From the NCBI RefSeq assembly GCF_007565055.1, contig NC_044551.1, positions 96,564,089 through 96,628,088 of the forward strand: a stretch of 64,000 bases of DNA. The letters are read 5' to 3'. The stretch's first letter is position 1. Each line of letters opens with the position of its first letter. The position numbers and the translations under genes were made by a program. The notes beneath the pieces were generated by a model. That model ran no database searches and had not been told where the DNA came from. It saw only the letters and a program-made list of their open reading frames with translations. This DNA is from Rhinopithecus roxellana (lineage: Eukaryota; Chordata; Mammalia; Primates; Cercopithecidae). Positions 25,101 through 35,264 of the stretch are shown piece by piece.

Positions 25101-27933
25101 AGTGAGCCAAGATCACGCCACTGCACTTCAACCTGGGCAACAGAGTGAGATTCCATCTCAAAAAAAAAAAAAAGATAAGGTTGTGTGCTGTGTTATACAC
25201 CAAACTGTGTGTAATAAATGTTCATATGCTAATCATAGTTGGCATCTACTTCCTTTTCAAGCTTCCTGAAAAACTGCTGTTTTCACAAGGTTGTAATTGG
25301 ATTCAGCAATACAGTTTTGGTCCTGAGAAGTATACAGGTTCGAATGTGTTCGGAAAATTACGGAAATGTGTGGAATTACTGAAAACACAGGTGAGTGTTT
25401 GCGGGGGGAATAAACAAAAAGACTAGGAATAAAAGCACATATCCTAGGTAGAGCCAGTTTTTTCTGATGTCAGGGACGTTGTTTTGTGTTAGGAAAGTAA
25501 GAAGTGCAAGCAGAAATGCTTCTAGTAACTGATGATTTCCCTCCTTATTCTTCCTTCTCTTTCAAGAAGTGAACGAGAACAACACTGTTCTACATGATAA
25601 TTAGGCCCTATAGGGTCGGGGGCTTCTGTGGGCTGGCCTGCAAACCTTACCAGTCATGTACCCTTGTTTCCCTAGAAAAATGTGGTATAAGTTCCAGGCA
25701 AGGTGCTCAGAAATGCTCTTCTGGAATGCACCCCATTCATAACGTGGTAATGGCACAGATGTAATAATTTGACTAAGACTTCTTCCTGTCTTTCAATAAT
25801 GACACAGATTTTGAATGATCGAAATGAATCCTGAGCCTACCACTAGCTGGGTTACCTTGGGAAATAACCTTTCTGGTCCATAGTTTTCTTATGTATTAAA
25901 GAGAAACATCAATAGTGTGTATCCTGTACCATTATTGTGAGGATTCAATGACTTAATACACAGAGTGTTTTAAACTGCACAGAATACACAGTGAATGTTA
26001 AAGCACGCTAGCACTATTCGCTGGAATATCCTTTGTATAACCCATCCATCCTAGGTAGGCAGTTTTGGAAAACTAACTTGCTTTGTATTTTTACCTAGTA
26101 GGTGATACTTTTTGAAAAAAATATTTTATCTGAACTAATTTCTTATTGTAAACGTTTTATGGTCAGCTTAGGCTTCTATAACAAAATATCACAAATTGGG
26201 TGGCTTAAACCATAAACATTGATTTTTCACAGTTCTGGAGATTGGAAGTCAGAGATCAGGGTGGCAGCACGGTGGGGTTTTTGGTGAGAGCCCTCTTCCT
26301 GTTTTATAGACAGCTGTCTTCTTGGTGTGTCTTCACATAGTGGAAGGAGAAATAACTAGCTCTCTGGCCTCTTCTTATAAGAGTACCAAGTCCATTCATG
26401 AGGGCTCCACCGTCGGGACCTAATCACCTCCCAAAGGACACACCCTCTAATACCATCACCTTGGGATTAGGGTTTCAACATAGGAAGTTGGGGGAGACAT
26501 GTTCAGTCTATTGCAGTATACTTTTATGGTTAAAAAAGATCAAACAGTGCCAAAAGATACAAAGTGAAGAGTTAAAGTTCCACTTTTTTCGGTTAATCTT
26601 TGGTTTATTTTATAAATACGTTAAAAGTTTTGGAATGGTGTATGTCTTCACCTTTATCCTTCTGAATTTCACTTTTACATCTATGTTTTTAGTGGACTGA
26701 ATTTAATGGAATTAGAGATTATCACAAAAGAGGAAGTATGTGCAACACCCTTTTTTCGGATGCCATTCTGGAATATAAACTTTATGAAGCTTTAAAGTTC
26801 ATCATGTTGTATCAAGTCACTGAAGTTTATGAACAAATGAAGACTAAAAAGGTCATTCCCAGTCTTTTTAGACTCCTGTTTTCCAGGGAGACATCCTCTG
26901 ATCCTTTGAGCTTCATGATGAATCACCTGAATTCTGTAGGTGACACGTGTGGACTAGAGCAGGTAACCGGGGAGGAAGAACTGCTGGTATTTGATTAAGG
27001 ATGCTGTGGCACTATTTGAACACAGCGGTGTCTGGGGTTGACTTTTCAGTGGTGATATAAGCAACTGCAGAGAGGTGGTTGATTGATATTATCACCCCTC
27101 ATATGAGGAAAAGAAGACTAATACATTCATTTCTCTCTGCTGGCTGCTTTGTGTTTCCTCAGACCTATGGCCAGAGAGCACCAATTCTGGGGGCCTTTCT
27201 GACCGCTCACACTGCTTCCCAGATGCTAACAGGTTCTCACATAGACATTCACCAGGAAAAAGTCCAGTTGGAAAATGAGATCGTTTTGGGAAAGCATTTG
27301 GTTACCTATTGCAGATAAATAGAAATTAATTGAAACTTTCTAAAGCCAGAAAATGCTTTTATCCCTCTAGAAAAGAGTTTCTTTTTTGTTTTCCTTTCCT
27401 AGAGGTGAACAAAATTATCTGACATTTTTAAACAATGGATATAAAATGATATATAACTGATTGGAAAATAATGTAGTTTTTATCGTGAGTGTTCTTTTAT
27501 TTTTTCACTAATTTTTTTTCAAGTAACTTTTTCCTGTGATTTTTACATGCTAGTCTACAGAGTTGTTCCTATGCTCATTCCCCTTCCTTCCACACAATGA
27601 GCGTTTGTTCTGAACTCTGTGCCCACTCAGTGGTGTATGGGCAGGTCTGTCAACAAGCAGATGATTTCATAAACTGCAGAGGAACACTTCCCCCCACCGT
27701 GTTGGGAGGCAGGAATTTGCAAGTGTGTATCTGTGACCTGTCTTTCATCTCATCCACAGATTGATATGTTTATACTTGGATACTCCCTTGAAGTAAAGAT
27801 AAAAGTGTTCAGACTGTTCAAGTTTAACTCCAGAGACTTTGAAGTCTGCTACCCAGAGGAGCCTCTCAGGGACTGGCCGGAGATCTCCCTGCTGACTGAG
27901 AACGACCGTCACTACCACATTCCAGTCTTTTAA
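18962..27933 (+). CDS. OTULINL: OTULINL (FAM105A), exons 2-8, joined coding region; exon 1 outside window
   Basis: Join 18962-19121, 19209-19240, 19344-19435, 20178-20327, 25262-25390, 26693-26962 and 27760-27933. All borders are AG/GT and the frame stays open, giving 334 complete codons after a split Gly. Adding the 22 residues of human exon 1 (recalled) gives the human length of 356. In that numbering a hydrophobic segment (about 44-62) forms the N-terminal membrane anchor; the human protein is reported on ER membrane. The OTU-like fold follows. At the OTULIN catalytic-Cys position the sequence reads DNYDALR (Asp139), where OTULIN has DNYCALR. Near the C terminus RHYHIPVF keeps the catalytic His (350) but has His (352) where OTULIN has Asn. 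The product is therefore expected to lack linear-ubiquitin protease activity and may act as a scaffold or binding protein. The C-terminal PDZ-binding tail of OTULIN is absent. OTULIN, the active paralogue, lies downstream in human, which suggests tandem gene duplication. Recognition is from memory of the family. Confidence 0.96.
19209..19240 (+). CDS. OTULINL: OTULINL exon 3: 32-bp microexon
   Basis: The microexon encodes WIGYLQRKFK plus a base at each end that completes the flanking Trp and Arg codons. The acceptor is TTTCAG/GTGG and the donor AAAA/GTAATT. Its flanking introns are only 87 and 103 bp. Skipping it would shift the frame, because 32 is not a multiple of 3. Confidence 0.92.
19344..19435 (+). 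CDS. OTULINL: OTULINL exon 4
   Basis: The exon is 92 bp. Two bases complete the split Arg, then 30 codons run from NLSVEAEVD to KLMRK. The acceptor is GTCCAG/GGAAC and the donor AAG/GTGTGT. It ends in phase 0 and starts the folded domain after the membrane anchor. Confidence 0.93.
20178..20327 (+). CDS. OTULINL: OTULINL exon 5: former catalytic-Cys exon, Cys replaced by Asp
   Basis: The exon has 50 codons in phase 0, from AYEELFWRHH to KEKDIVK. It contains RDNYDALRSVLFQ, the counterpart of the OTULIN active-site segment DNYCALR; the nucleophile codon here is GAT (Asp). The acceptor is CTATTAG/GCT and the donor AAG/GTATGT. An antisense Alu starts about 110 bp downstream. Confidence 0.95.
20438..20734 (-). 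repeat. AluJ-type, antisense, intron 5
   Basis: A T run and GAGACAAGGTCTCACTGTC open it and GTGTCTGGCC closes it. The CTGGGCTCAAGTGATTC variant is typical of old Alu. Confidence 0.9.
20885..21790 (-). repeat. Old L1 (L1M) ORF2/3' fragment, antisense
   Basis: Landmarks in order: CACTTAGCATAATGC, GTATTCCTTTACATG, AATACCTAGGAGTGAG, CATTCCCACCAACAATG and AATGATGTTGAGCATTT. This is the antisense L1 C-terminal ORF2 pattern. It is full of stops. Confidence 0.85.
22035..22306 (+). repeat. Degenerate Alu, 5' part, interrupted by a MaLR
   Basis: Runs from GCCAGGTGCTGTGAC to CCAGCCTGGGTGATAGAGTG and resumes at 24326 with AGTGAGACCTTGTC. The repeated AGTG marks the target duplication of the inserted element. 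Confidence 0.88.
22307..22383 (-). repeat. MaLR LTR with large internal deletion (left end of provirus)
   Basis: Only the two ends of the LTR remain: TGTATTAGTCTGTTTTC to GATAAAGACA, joined directly to ATCAAGATGAAATTTGG and CAAACCATATTA. The partner LTR at 23969-24325 is full length, so about 280 bp was lost from this copy. Confidence 0.9.
22384..23968 (-). repeat. MaLR internal region (MST/THE1-int type), antisense
   Basis: Non-coding internal sequence between the two LTRs, with typical words such as CATGCCTTCCCAGCAG, CTCCAAAATGATCTCC and GGTACCAGTTTACTG just before the right LTR. The open frames over it (up to 131 codons) are fortuitous and match no viral gene I recognise. Confidence 0.8.
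23969..24325 (-). repeat. MaLR LTR (MST/THE1 type), right end
   Basis: A full LTR in reverse orientation, from TGTATTAGTCTGTTTTC to GTCAAACCATATTA. It is followed by AGTG, matching the bases before the left LTR. Confidence 0.9.
24326..24369 (+). repeat. 3' remnant of the interrupted Alu
   Basis: AGTGAGACCTTGTC and an A-rich tail complete the Alu begun at 22035. Confidence 0.85.
24400..24650. repeat. MIR-like fragment
   Basis: CTTATTTAATCCTAAC, GATGAGGCTAAAAAGTT and CAGCTGGTGAGTGACAGCC occur in MIR order. Confidence 0.5.
24877..25173 (+). repeat. Alu (S-type), just upstream of exon 6
   Basis: GGCCAGGTGCTATGGCTC to CATCTCAAAAAAAAAAAAA. It ends about 90 bp before the exon 6 acceptor. Confidence 0.92.
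25262..25390 (+). CDS. OTULINL: OTULINL exon 6
   Basis: The exon has 43 codons in phase 0, from LPEKLLFSQG to VELLKTQ. The acceptor is TTCAAG/CTTCC and the donor CAG/GTGAGT. A sense Alu ends only about 90 bp upstream, and intron 5 before it is 4.9 kb. Confidence 0.95.
25830..26015. repeat. MIR-like fragment in intron 6
   Basis: CCTACCACTAGCTGGGTTACC, then TTGTGAGGATTCAATGAC and AATACACAGTGAATG follow MIR order. Confidence 0.55.
26162..26518 (-). repeat. MLT1-type MaLR LTR, antisense, intron 6
   Basis: TCTATAACAAAATATCAC, AAATTGGGTGGCTTAAAC, GGGACCTAATCACCTCCC and GGGTTTCAACATAGG match the reverse complement of MLT1 LTRs. Confidence 0.8.
26693..26962 (+). CDS. OTULINL: OTULINL exon 7
   Basis: This is the largest coding exon here, with 90 codons in phase 0, from WTEFNGIRDY to DTCGLEQ. 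It forms the helical core of the OTU-like domain. The acceptor is TTTTTAG/TGG and the donor CAG/GTAACC. Confidence 0.95.
27760..27933 (+). CDS. OTULINL: OTULINL exon 8 with stop codon
   Basis: The exon has 57 codons plus TAA at 27931-27933, from IDMFILGYSL to HYHIPVF. It carries the remaining triad region: the His is retained and the OTULIN Asn is replaced by His. The protein stops at VF, without the extra OTULIN residues that bind PUB/PDZ-type partners. The acceptor is CATCCACAG/ATT. Confidence 0.96.
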   Translation: MDMFILGYSLEVKIKVFRLFKFNSRDFEVCYPEEPLRDWPEISLLTENDRHYHIPVF

Positions 27934-28730
27934 GTCCGCTGGGGGCCGAACAGCAGTGCTCACCAGTGACAGTGGTCACAGTTGCAAGTAAAGTATCTCT
28001 CTGAAACCAAAGCTAGCATTTCAGCATGGAAGGAATTAGGACCTTTTCTCCAGGATTACAGGTACACTGGATACAGCCATGCATGGATGGTTTTCCTTTA
28101 TTTTTCAGTGATTTCCTCTGAAGCAGCTGCACTGATATATTTGGGTGTTGGTGGCTTGACTTTGTCCATAAGGGGCGTGGCCACTTCACATGATGGCAAG
28201 CCTTTAAGAGCACAAAGAAGTTTAATATGGACAACAGCAGCAAAAAGCAAGAAGAAAACAAGTAGGGAAAAACAGCTAACCTGGAGAGAAAGAATTTCTT
28301 TAACCTTTATGTTCTTCATTAAAAATCTTATCTTGGACTGATTTGGGGGATTTTTAGAAACATGGCCTTATTTTATAAGCATGAATGTCCCAGGAATCTT
28401 TGTTACATTTTAATTTTTGATAACCATTTGATTAAGTGTATGTGTGTATATATACATATGTATGTTTATATACATACATGTATCTATGTATAGTTTTGTA
28501 TATACATATATACACATAGACATACAGAGAAATAACCACTACTTTGTAATGCTGTACAGTTTGTTTTATATTTCTTTACATTTTTTTGTTACTATTTTAT
28601 CTGGCGAGCTTAATAGTTTCATTTAGATTTTAAAAATTCTGTAGATTAAAGCAAATGACAGTTACTGAACTATCACAAAAATATTAAACTGTGGTACATT
28701 TAATGTGTATTTAATGTGTGGAATCTCATT
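27934..28730 (+). other. OTULINL: OTULINL 3' UTR, proximal part
   Basis: This sequence follows the stop codon directly. A TA/CA-rich simple repeat lies at about 28438-28527. The first plausible poly(A) hexamer is ATTAAA at 28683-28688, followed by GT-rich sequence; weaker ATTAAA is at 28645. The true 3' end is not determinable: later AATAAA hexamers occur at 30302, 31663 and 32579. Short ORFs here have no recognisable product. Confidence 0.6.
28438..28527. repeat. (TA/CA)n simple repeat in the 3' UTR
   Basis: Alternating TATATACATA and GTATGT motifs over about 90 bp. This microsatellite is likely length-variable. Confidence 0.85.
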
Positions 28731-29277
28731 ATGGTAGGCAGAATAATGCCCCATGCTCCCCAAAGATGTGCTCCCCAAAGATGTCTGTGTCTGAGTCCTC
28801 AGAGCCTGTGAAGGGCTAAATGGGTTCAATGGGAAAGGAGAATTAAGGTTGCAGGTGTAACTGAGATGCTAATCCACTGATGCATTTTGAAATAGGGAGA
28901 TTTTTCTGGGTTCTCCAGGTGGGCCCAGTGTAATCAGAATGGTCCTTAAAAGTGAAAGAGGGAATTGGAAGAGTGTCAGAGTCAGAAATGTGAAATATGG
29001 AAGAACAGTTAGAGAAAGATGTACCATTGCTGGCTTCGAAGATGGAGGAAGGGTCCATAAGCCAGGGAGTGCAGGCAGCCTGTAGAATTGAGACTGGAAA
29101 GGAAACAGAAACTTCCCCATAGCCTCCAGAAGGAACACAGCCCTGCCAACACCTTGATTTTAGCCCAGTGAAACCTGTGTTGGACCTCTAATCTGCAGAA
29201 CTATAAGATAATAGATTTGTGTTTAAGCCACTAAGTTTGTAACATGTTATAGCAACAGAAAACTAGTGTTCTCAGGC
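28731..29277 (+). repeat. MLT1-like LTR (tentative)
   Basis: GGCAGAATAATGCCCC, AGGTGGGCCCAGTGTAATC, GATTTTAGCCCAGTGAAACC, then TAAGCCACTAAGTTTG and an AACTAGTG end. The terminal part is that of an MLT1-type LTR. A CTCCCCAAAGATGTG unit is duplicated near the start. Confidence 0.55.
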
Positions 29278-30557
29278 TAGTTTTTGGTCATCTTTGTTTT
29301 GGAAATACTTTTCTAGTTTAATTTGGTAATTTTTATCTTGGAGGTACTTTGCTAGTCTGTTTTGAGTTTCAGTACATAAGAATAATTTTTAAAATCTTGC
29401 TAATTACATTTTACTTCAAAGTCACAAATCCCTTTCTAAGAATGACTTACTTCACGAGATATTTAGCACTAACATTTTCCCAGATGTTCATATTATTTGT
29501 GCCATAAATTAAAAGGGAGTGTGTTAAATGCTGTCATGTCTGAAGTTAGCATTCATATTCTTTTGCAATGGGGATGATCCGTTGTGTGTACTACATGAAT
29601 CATGTCTGATGGTAGCTTGTTCCCACTGTCACTTTGTTTTCTGGTTGAAGATTAATGTGCTCAACCACACAAACAAGAGTTCTTCATTGACCTCTACAGT
29701 CACTGCCTGTTTGGAAACATCTATGGTTTTGCATAACCCCTGTCATTTAACTGACAGTGTTAGAAGATTTCCCCCTGATGTGTTACTGTAACCAAGAAAG
29801 CATGAACGCTACCCTTTCTGGTGACAGCCTGTCATGGGCTACTGTGGCTGATACTTATAGAATTGTTGCTCCGAAGTTTTGGCTCCACTTGAGCTGTCCA
29901 GGAGCCTACCTGGCATTTGTGTATTACCACTCACATTGGATCTCCTTACCAATGTAATTATTTCCACATCAATCCAGGACTGAAAGGAAAAATTTTTTCA
30001 CCAGGATTGGCAGCCTGTAGCTCTGTGACCTCAGTCAGCCCATCATGTTGTGCTGTGGTGCAGGGAGCAAGAATTCTTTAGAGAACCAAGTTGTGAAAAA
30101 GATTTCAATCCAGTGAAAGTAAAAAGTCAGAGGACATTTGATAGTTGCTGTATTTTGGGAAGATATCAAAACAGGTTCTTAGGGAGGAGATATGAGGTGT
30201 TGTTTTGTTTTGTTTGTTTTTATTCAATTGTATAATGAATATAACAAATTAAGTAGCCAGAAGGAGCTACATATAAATTAGCACCACTTTTAAATGTCAA
30301 CAATAAATTTGAGGTGAGCTTCCTGTGTGATGCCAACATTTAAATGTCTTTCTAACCTTATATGTTTCAAATGGTGAGAGAACTGTAGCAAAAACGCAAA
30401 CATAATGCCCTTGTCGTTTTTTGATTTTAGGATACGTTTCTGTCTTAAATTTTGGCCTTACGTGTCCATACTGAGGGGCTGTATGAATATTAGTACAAGG
30501 ATGACTTTTACTGTGGTAAAATATGCATAACATATAATTTATATTTTAACAATTTTT
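29278..30557. other. 3' flank or distal 3' UTR of OTULINL
   Basis: AT-rich unique sequence. An AATAAA hexamer at 30302 is followed by GT-rich sequence and could end a longer transcript. No protein-coding frame is recognisable. Confidence 0.4.
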
Positions 30558-30845
30558 ATTTTTTTGAGATGGAGTTTTGCTCTTTTTGCCCAGGCTGGAG
30601 TGCAATGGGACAATCTCGGCTCACTGCAGCCTCCACCTCCTAGGTTCAAGCGATTCTCCTGCCTCAGCCTCCCAAGTAGCTGGGATTACAGGTGCCCACC
30701 ACTACGCTTGACTAATTTTTTGTATTTTTAGTAGAAACGGGGTTTCACCATATTAGCCAGGCTGGTCTCGAGCTCCTGTTGGGCGATCCGCCCACCTCAG
30801 CGTCCCAAAGTGCTGGGATTATAGGCATGAGCCACTGCGCCTGGC
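30558..30845 (-). repeat. Alu (S-type), antisense
   Basis: GAGATGGAGTTTTGCTC to GCCACTGCGCCTGGCC. Flanked by TTAACAATTTTT before the T run and again after the element. Confidence 0.92.
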
Positions 30846-32578
30846 CTTAACAATTTTTAAGTAACAGTGACATTAAGCATATACACATTATTGTGCAACC
30901 CTCACCACCATCCACTCTCAGAACTTTTTTAAATCTCCAAGGCTGACATCTTTTCAAAGCAGGCAACTTTAATTCCCTATCTGGTACCTGGATTCCTTTT
31001 CCTTTTCATGCTGTCTTTTCATCATACCCTTCTAATCTGAGTATTTCCTCTGGGCTTAAAAGATCCTCAATGGAGAAGTACAACCTAAGAAGGAGTTAGG
31101 TGACCAAATGGATCAGGAAAATCGTGTTTTATCTCCCAAGTAAAACTATAACTGTGGGTGGCTTCTGGACGCAACTTAGAATATTATCATTGAAAAGTCC
31201 CCAAGAAACTATTAATTCAGAACCACCCTGGTGACTTGAATTTCTTGAGTGTCTTCATGGTCTTGAACCAAAGTCATTTCCACCCAAGGGAGAGTCAGGT
31301 GAAAGTCCCCAGGGAACTTAGTCTAGGGGACAGGAGACCTCCAGACTAAGCTGGTGGAGGATGGGCTTAACTTCCAAGAGAGAAGAGCAGCCGGGATCAG
31401 GGGGCATTAACATGACTTTTCCCAGGACTTTTCTGCAAGTGGGTATTGGATGGAAATATTTGTTGTTCTCAATCAGATGAGTTTCTCCTATTTTAGTGAG
31501 ACCAAAGAAAGACAATTTTAATTCTGTCCAAGCTGGTCTTGAGGATGGGAAAAAAATATCTAACTTTTCTGAATGCTCTGGAAATGTTGGAATTCTATAT
31601 CAAAGTATGTAACTGTTTTAAACTGATGACTAACCCAATATGTGAAAATATATACAAGCATGAATAAAGGGATGACTAATTCCAGAATTAGCAATAATTT
31701 TCTCTTAAATAGCAAATTCCTAAAGCTGTATGATTCTGTTTGCAAGACTGTTTTTCACACTGCTTAATAAGACCAGTTACTGTGTAAAACAAAGAAAAAA
31801 AAAAATATATATATATATATATGTATTTTCATGGATCTGAAACTTTAACTGTCTATAGGGTGGCTTGTCATAGTTGAACATTATTTAATTAAGTTATTGA
31901 CTATATGTAGGTATACTTTTGCCTATAGCCATGCACTTTTTAAAAGTTTTAATTATTTGACAAATTAGCTATTCATTTTCCTTCAAATCCTATTTTTATC
32001 ACAATGTCCATTTTATAGCTAGACACAAAATTTAGTGGGTCCAAATTGTTCAATCACTTCTGTGCTATTTGTTCAGAACAGTGGATCTTTGCTTAATTCA
32101 TTTTTGTTTTAATCCCATCATATTCCTTTAGGCCAAGAAAATGAAAGCTTATTCGGATTATATTTATGCTTAATATCAACATGGTTTAAAAGTGGACAGA
32201 AAAACACTCACGTATTCAGCCACCCATGGACTGGAGTGCTCTGTAGAACAGCCTGAAGTGTACATCATGTCTCTGCACTTGAAGCTCATGGAATGTGTTG
32301 GAGGAGACTCGAGCTCCATGTGGGAACAGTGTGACCCAAGAGCCAGCATGGAGGAGGGCTGTGTGAGCAGACTGCTGTAGAATGCTAAAGTTACCATCCT
32401 AGCTGGTGTCTTGTTCTGTTTAAAAAAATCCAATTTCTGTATTTAATTGACGTATTGGTCCTTATAGTCAGTACCATCAGGTCTTAGATTGTTAAGCATT
32501 TTGCTGCCACCAGACCAGTGAGGGTCACTCACTTATTTGTAATGATTCTTGGGAAGTTTAGTCAAGAGAATATCCTTG

Positions 32579-32584
32579 AATAAA
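32579..32584 (+). terminator. Candidate distal poly(A) signal AATAAA
   Basis: CCTTGAATAAAGAAG is followed within 60 bases by GTGGGTTGT. It is one of several possible OTULINL 3' ends, and sequence alone cannot say which is used. Confidence 0.3.
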
Positions 32585-33063
32585 GAAGTACATGTTTTAA
32601 GTATTTTCATCATAGTCTAGGTGGGTTGTAAAACCCATTTCCACATGAGTATAAATTTAAAACAGAAACATGAAGGTGTCAGCAATCATGATTTTGTTTT
32701 GCTTGTTCACAAGTTTGAAAAGATGCATGAGGCACCAATCATTGACACTGGAATGCTTTAAGGATGGTTTGTGACTTTACCCCATTGTGCCTTGTCATTT
32801 GTCAACAAACTTACTGGGCCAAACACAAATGGCTGAGACACTCCTGGCCCCATTTCTTATCATCGCTGCCATCTCCAAAGACAGACTCTGGGAAACAACC
32901 TGGGAACTGCTTCAAGTCCATGTCAGGTCATGGCTTCATTCACTGCCCGGTATGTATCCGGACTTCCTTTGGGTGCCGGCTTTTCTGCTGGACCAAGAGA
33001 TTCATGGAAAACCCCAGGGCAAGGTGAGGAGAAGCAGCTGGTACAGACTGACGACGAAGGAGA

Positions 33064-33127
33064 GGACCAGAAAAGCTGCTTGGGTGTGGTGGAGAGGGGA
33101 CCAGAAAAGCTGCTTGGGTGTGGTGGA
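33064..33127. repeat. 34-bp tandem duplication
   Basis: GGACCAGAAAAGCTGCTTGG with GTGTGGTGGA occurs twice, starting at 33064 and 33098, with no mismatch in the 30 bp compared. Confidence 0.85.
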
Positions 33128-33303
33128 AGTTTCAGTGTAATGTGATTCCTAGTAGGCACATCTGTGACTCCCTTAAATGAAAAGGGGCAGAGATGGGACG
33201 CCTGGTAAAAACGGTGTTTGTTGTAACATTTTAGTATCATTGTGGGTAAGTAGGACAGACAAATGTTTACATCTCTTATGAAAAGCTACCTTTAGCCATA
33301 AAC

Positions 33304-33362
33304 ATTAAAAGGAAAACTCAGCATTTAAAAGAAAAACTCAGTATTAAAAGGAAAACCCAGAG
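33304..33362. repeat. Three imperfect ~20-bp repeats
   Basis: ATTAAAAGGAAAACTCAGC, ATTTAAAAGAAAAACTCAG and ATTAAAAGGAAAACCCAG follow one another. Confidence 0.75.
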
Positions 33363-33582
33363 TGTTTTTGATCTGTGGTTAACTCATCTATCAGCAAATG
33401 GTTAAGTAAGTAAAATTAATTTTTTCATTTGGCGTGTATTTCACAGGGTAAGAATGAAGTGCTCCAATCTGCTTGCGTTAGATTAGTAGTTGCATTTGGG
33501 ACCGTTCCTCCTGTATGTCTTTATAAGCAAATTGAAACAATGTGTTCTTTGTACTATACCGAAGGACACACCACAGATCCTC

Positions 33583-33772
33583 TTTTTTTTTTTTTTTTTT
33601 TTGAGACGGAGTCTTGCTCTGTCGCCCAGGCTGGAGTGCAGTGGCCAGATCTCAGCTCACTGCAAGCTCCGCCTCCCGGGTTCACGCCATTCTCCTGCCT
33701 CAGCCTCCCGAGTAGCTGGGACTACAGGCGCCCGCCAGGTCGCCCGGCTAGTTTTTTGTATTTTTAGTAGAG
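33583..33772 (-). repeat. 5'-truncated AluY of Old World monkey type, antisense
   Basis: T run, GAGACGGAGTCTTGC, GTGGCCAGATCTCAGC (reverse complement of the GATC(C/T)GGCCAC variant), ending abruptly at TTTTTAGTAGAG. About one third of the Alu 5' side is missing. Confidence 0.9.
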
Positions 33773-34964
33773 CAGGCAATAAAATAGCTTTTTCCTTTTG
33801 AAACATCATTGTAAAACAGTGCTTTTTAAACTATCCATGGTAAAGGTAAAGGCGAGTTTTAAAAATTCTAATCCTTTGCAGATTGGTACTTTCATAAATA
33901 CAATAAAAATATGATACCAAGATCAGATTGTTACAGAAGTTTCTAAACACTTTCAGTTTCTGTACTTAATCTTGCAGTGTGGTAATAAAGACTTCCACAC
34001 TTTAGTAGCACTAAAATATGAGTTTCAGGCAAGATTCAACAGATTCTGTTATTTGGTGGCTGAGATTTTGCCCAGAGTAGGAGGGCAGTGCTTTGGGGTT
34101 TTTGCTGTTACTGTTCCAGCTAGGGCCACCATATGGGCTTGTGCATACGCATCTTGCATAGTGGTCCTTGACTGAGGAGGTGACTGAAGCTGAGATCTTC
34201 TCTCCAAGCCATGGAGGGCTTGAGGTATCAACTGCCCCAAAGGAAGGATTGTCTTTTTCTACCAATAAGGCTCAGTCTACTGGCCAAGCCCTGCGCCAGT
34301 GGGGATGCCTTTTCCTGATTTGCATAAAGGGCTATATTGACAGGAGGTCCCTGGATCAGCCAGATAGTTCCACTACAGAGATGCACATTGCAGGAAGAAG
34401 ATACTGTCTTGAGAAGACATTCATGGGTTTCTCCAGTCCCTCAGAAAAAATCGGCAAGAACCTGCTTCAGTTCACAGTTCTTTGTGCTTAAGAAAAAGCA
34501 TCACATTTTATTTCTGTACTGGATTTCAAGTTCCTTATGGGAACGGATGTGGGTCTCATGTCGTTATGACTAGAACAGTGCTCATATAAATGTCAGAGGA
34601 ATTCCAAATTGCAAGTTGATAATGAGAGCCAAGCTCAGCTGTTATTTCTCAAAGAGGCAAAGAATCTAACTGTGATTATGATCTCCGGAAATTTCTTTTT
34701 ATTGATCCAGGACTTGAAGAGAGCAAGTTTTTAGATGTAGTCAGAGGACAGAAGCATATGCTGACATATCATCAAGTCAGGGTGGCCTGTAGAATGGACA
34801 GAAGTCAAACCAAGTTTTGCTAACAGTGTATCCCTAGTGAGGTTAAAATTAACCAGGGCCATCAAGTTCACCTAGAAACAGGTTGCTGAACTGATATGCC
34901 TGTGAAAGAATGTTATTTAGTGGGATCACAGATCTTAAGAATGGAGAACCTTGAGATGTCCTGG
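33773..34964. other. Intergenic, unassigned
   Basis: Open frames on both strands at 34011-34491 (up to 107 codons) overlap each other. They match no protein I recognise and may lie in an old repeat. Confidence 0.35.
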
Positions 34965-35264
34965 GGCCTGGGCATAGTGGCTCACACTTGTAATCCCAGC
35001 ACTTTGGGAGGCCGAGGCGGGCAGATCACTTGAGGTGAGGCGTTCGAAACCAGCCTGGCCAACATGGTGAAACCTCATCTCTACTAAAAATACAAAAAAT
35101 TAGCCGAGCATGGTTGCAGGTGCCTGTAATCCCAGCTACTCGGGAGGCTGAGGCAGGAGAATTGCTTGACCCTGGAGGCAGAGGTTGCAGTGAGCTGAGA
35201 TTGTGCCACTGCACTCCAGCCTGCCAACAGAGTAAGACTCCGTCTCAATTGAAAAAAAAAAAAA
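34965..35264 (+). repeat. Alu (S-type)
   Basis: GGCCTGGGCATAGTGGCTC to an A tail, flanked by ATGTCCTGGG on both sides. Confidence 0.92.

Larger units (their letters stand above)
30846..33581. other. Downstream flank of OTULINL, unassigned
   Basis: No gene seen. AATAAA hexamers lie at 31663 and 32579, an A/AT simple repeat at 31793-31822, and two short tandem duplications near 33064 and 33304. A long 3' UTR could reach 32.6 kb. Confidence 0.4.
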
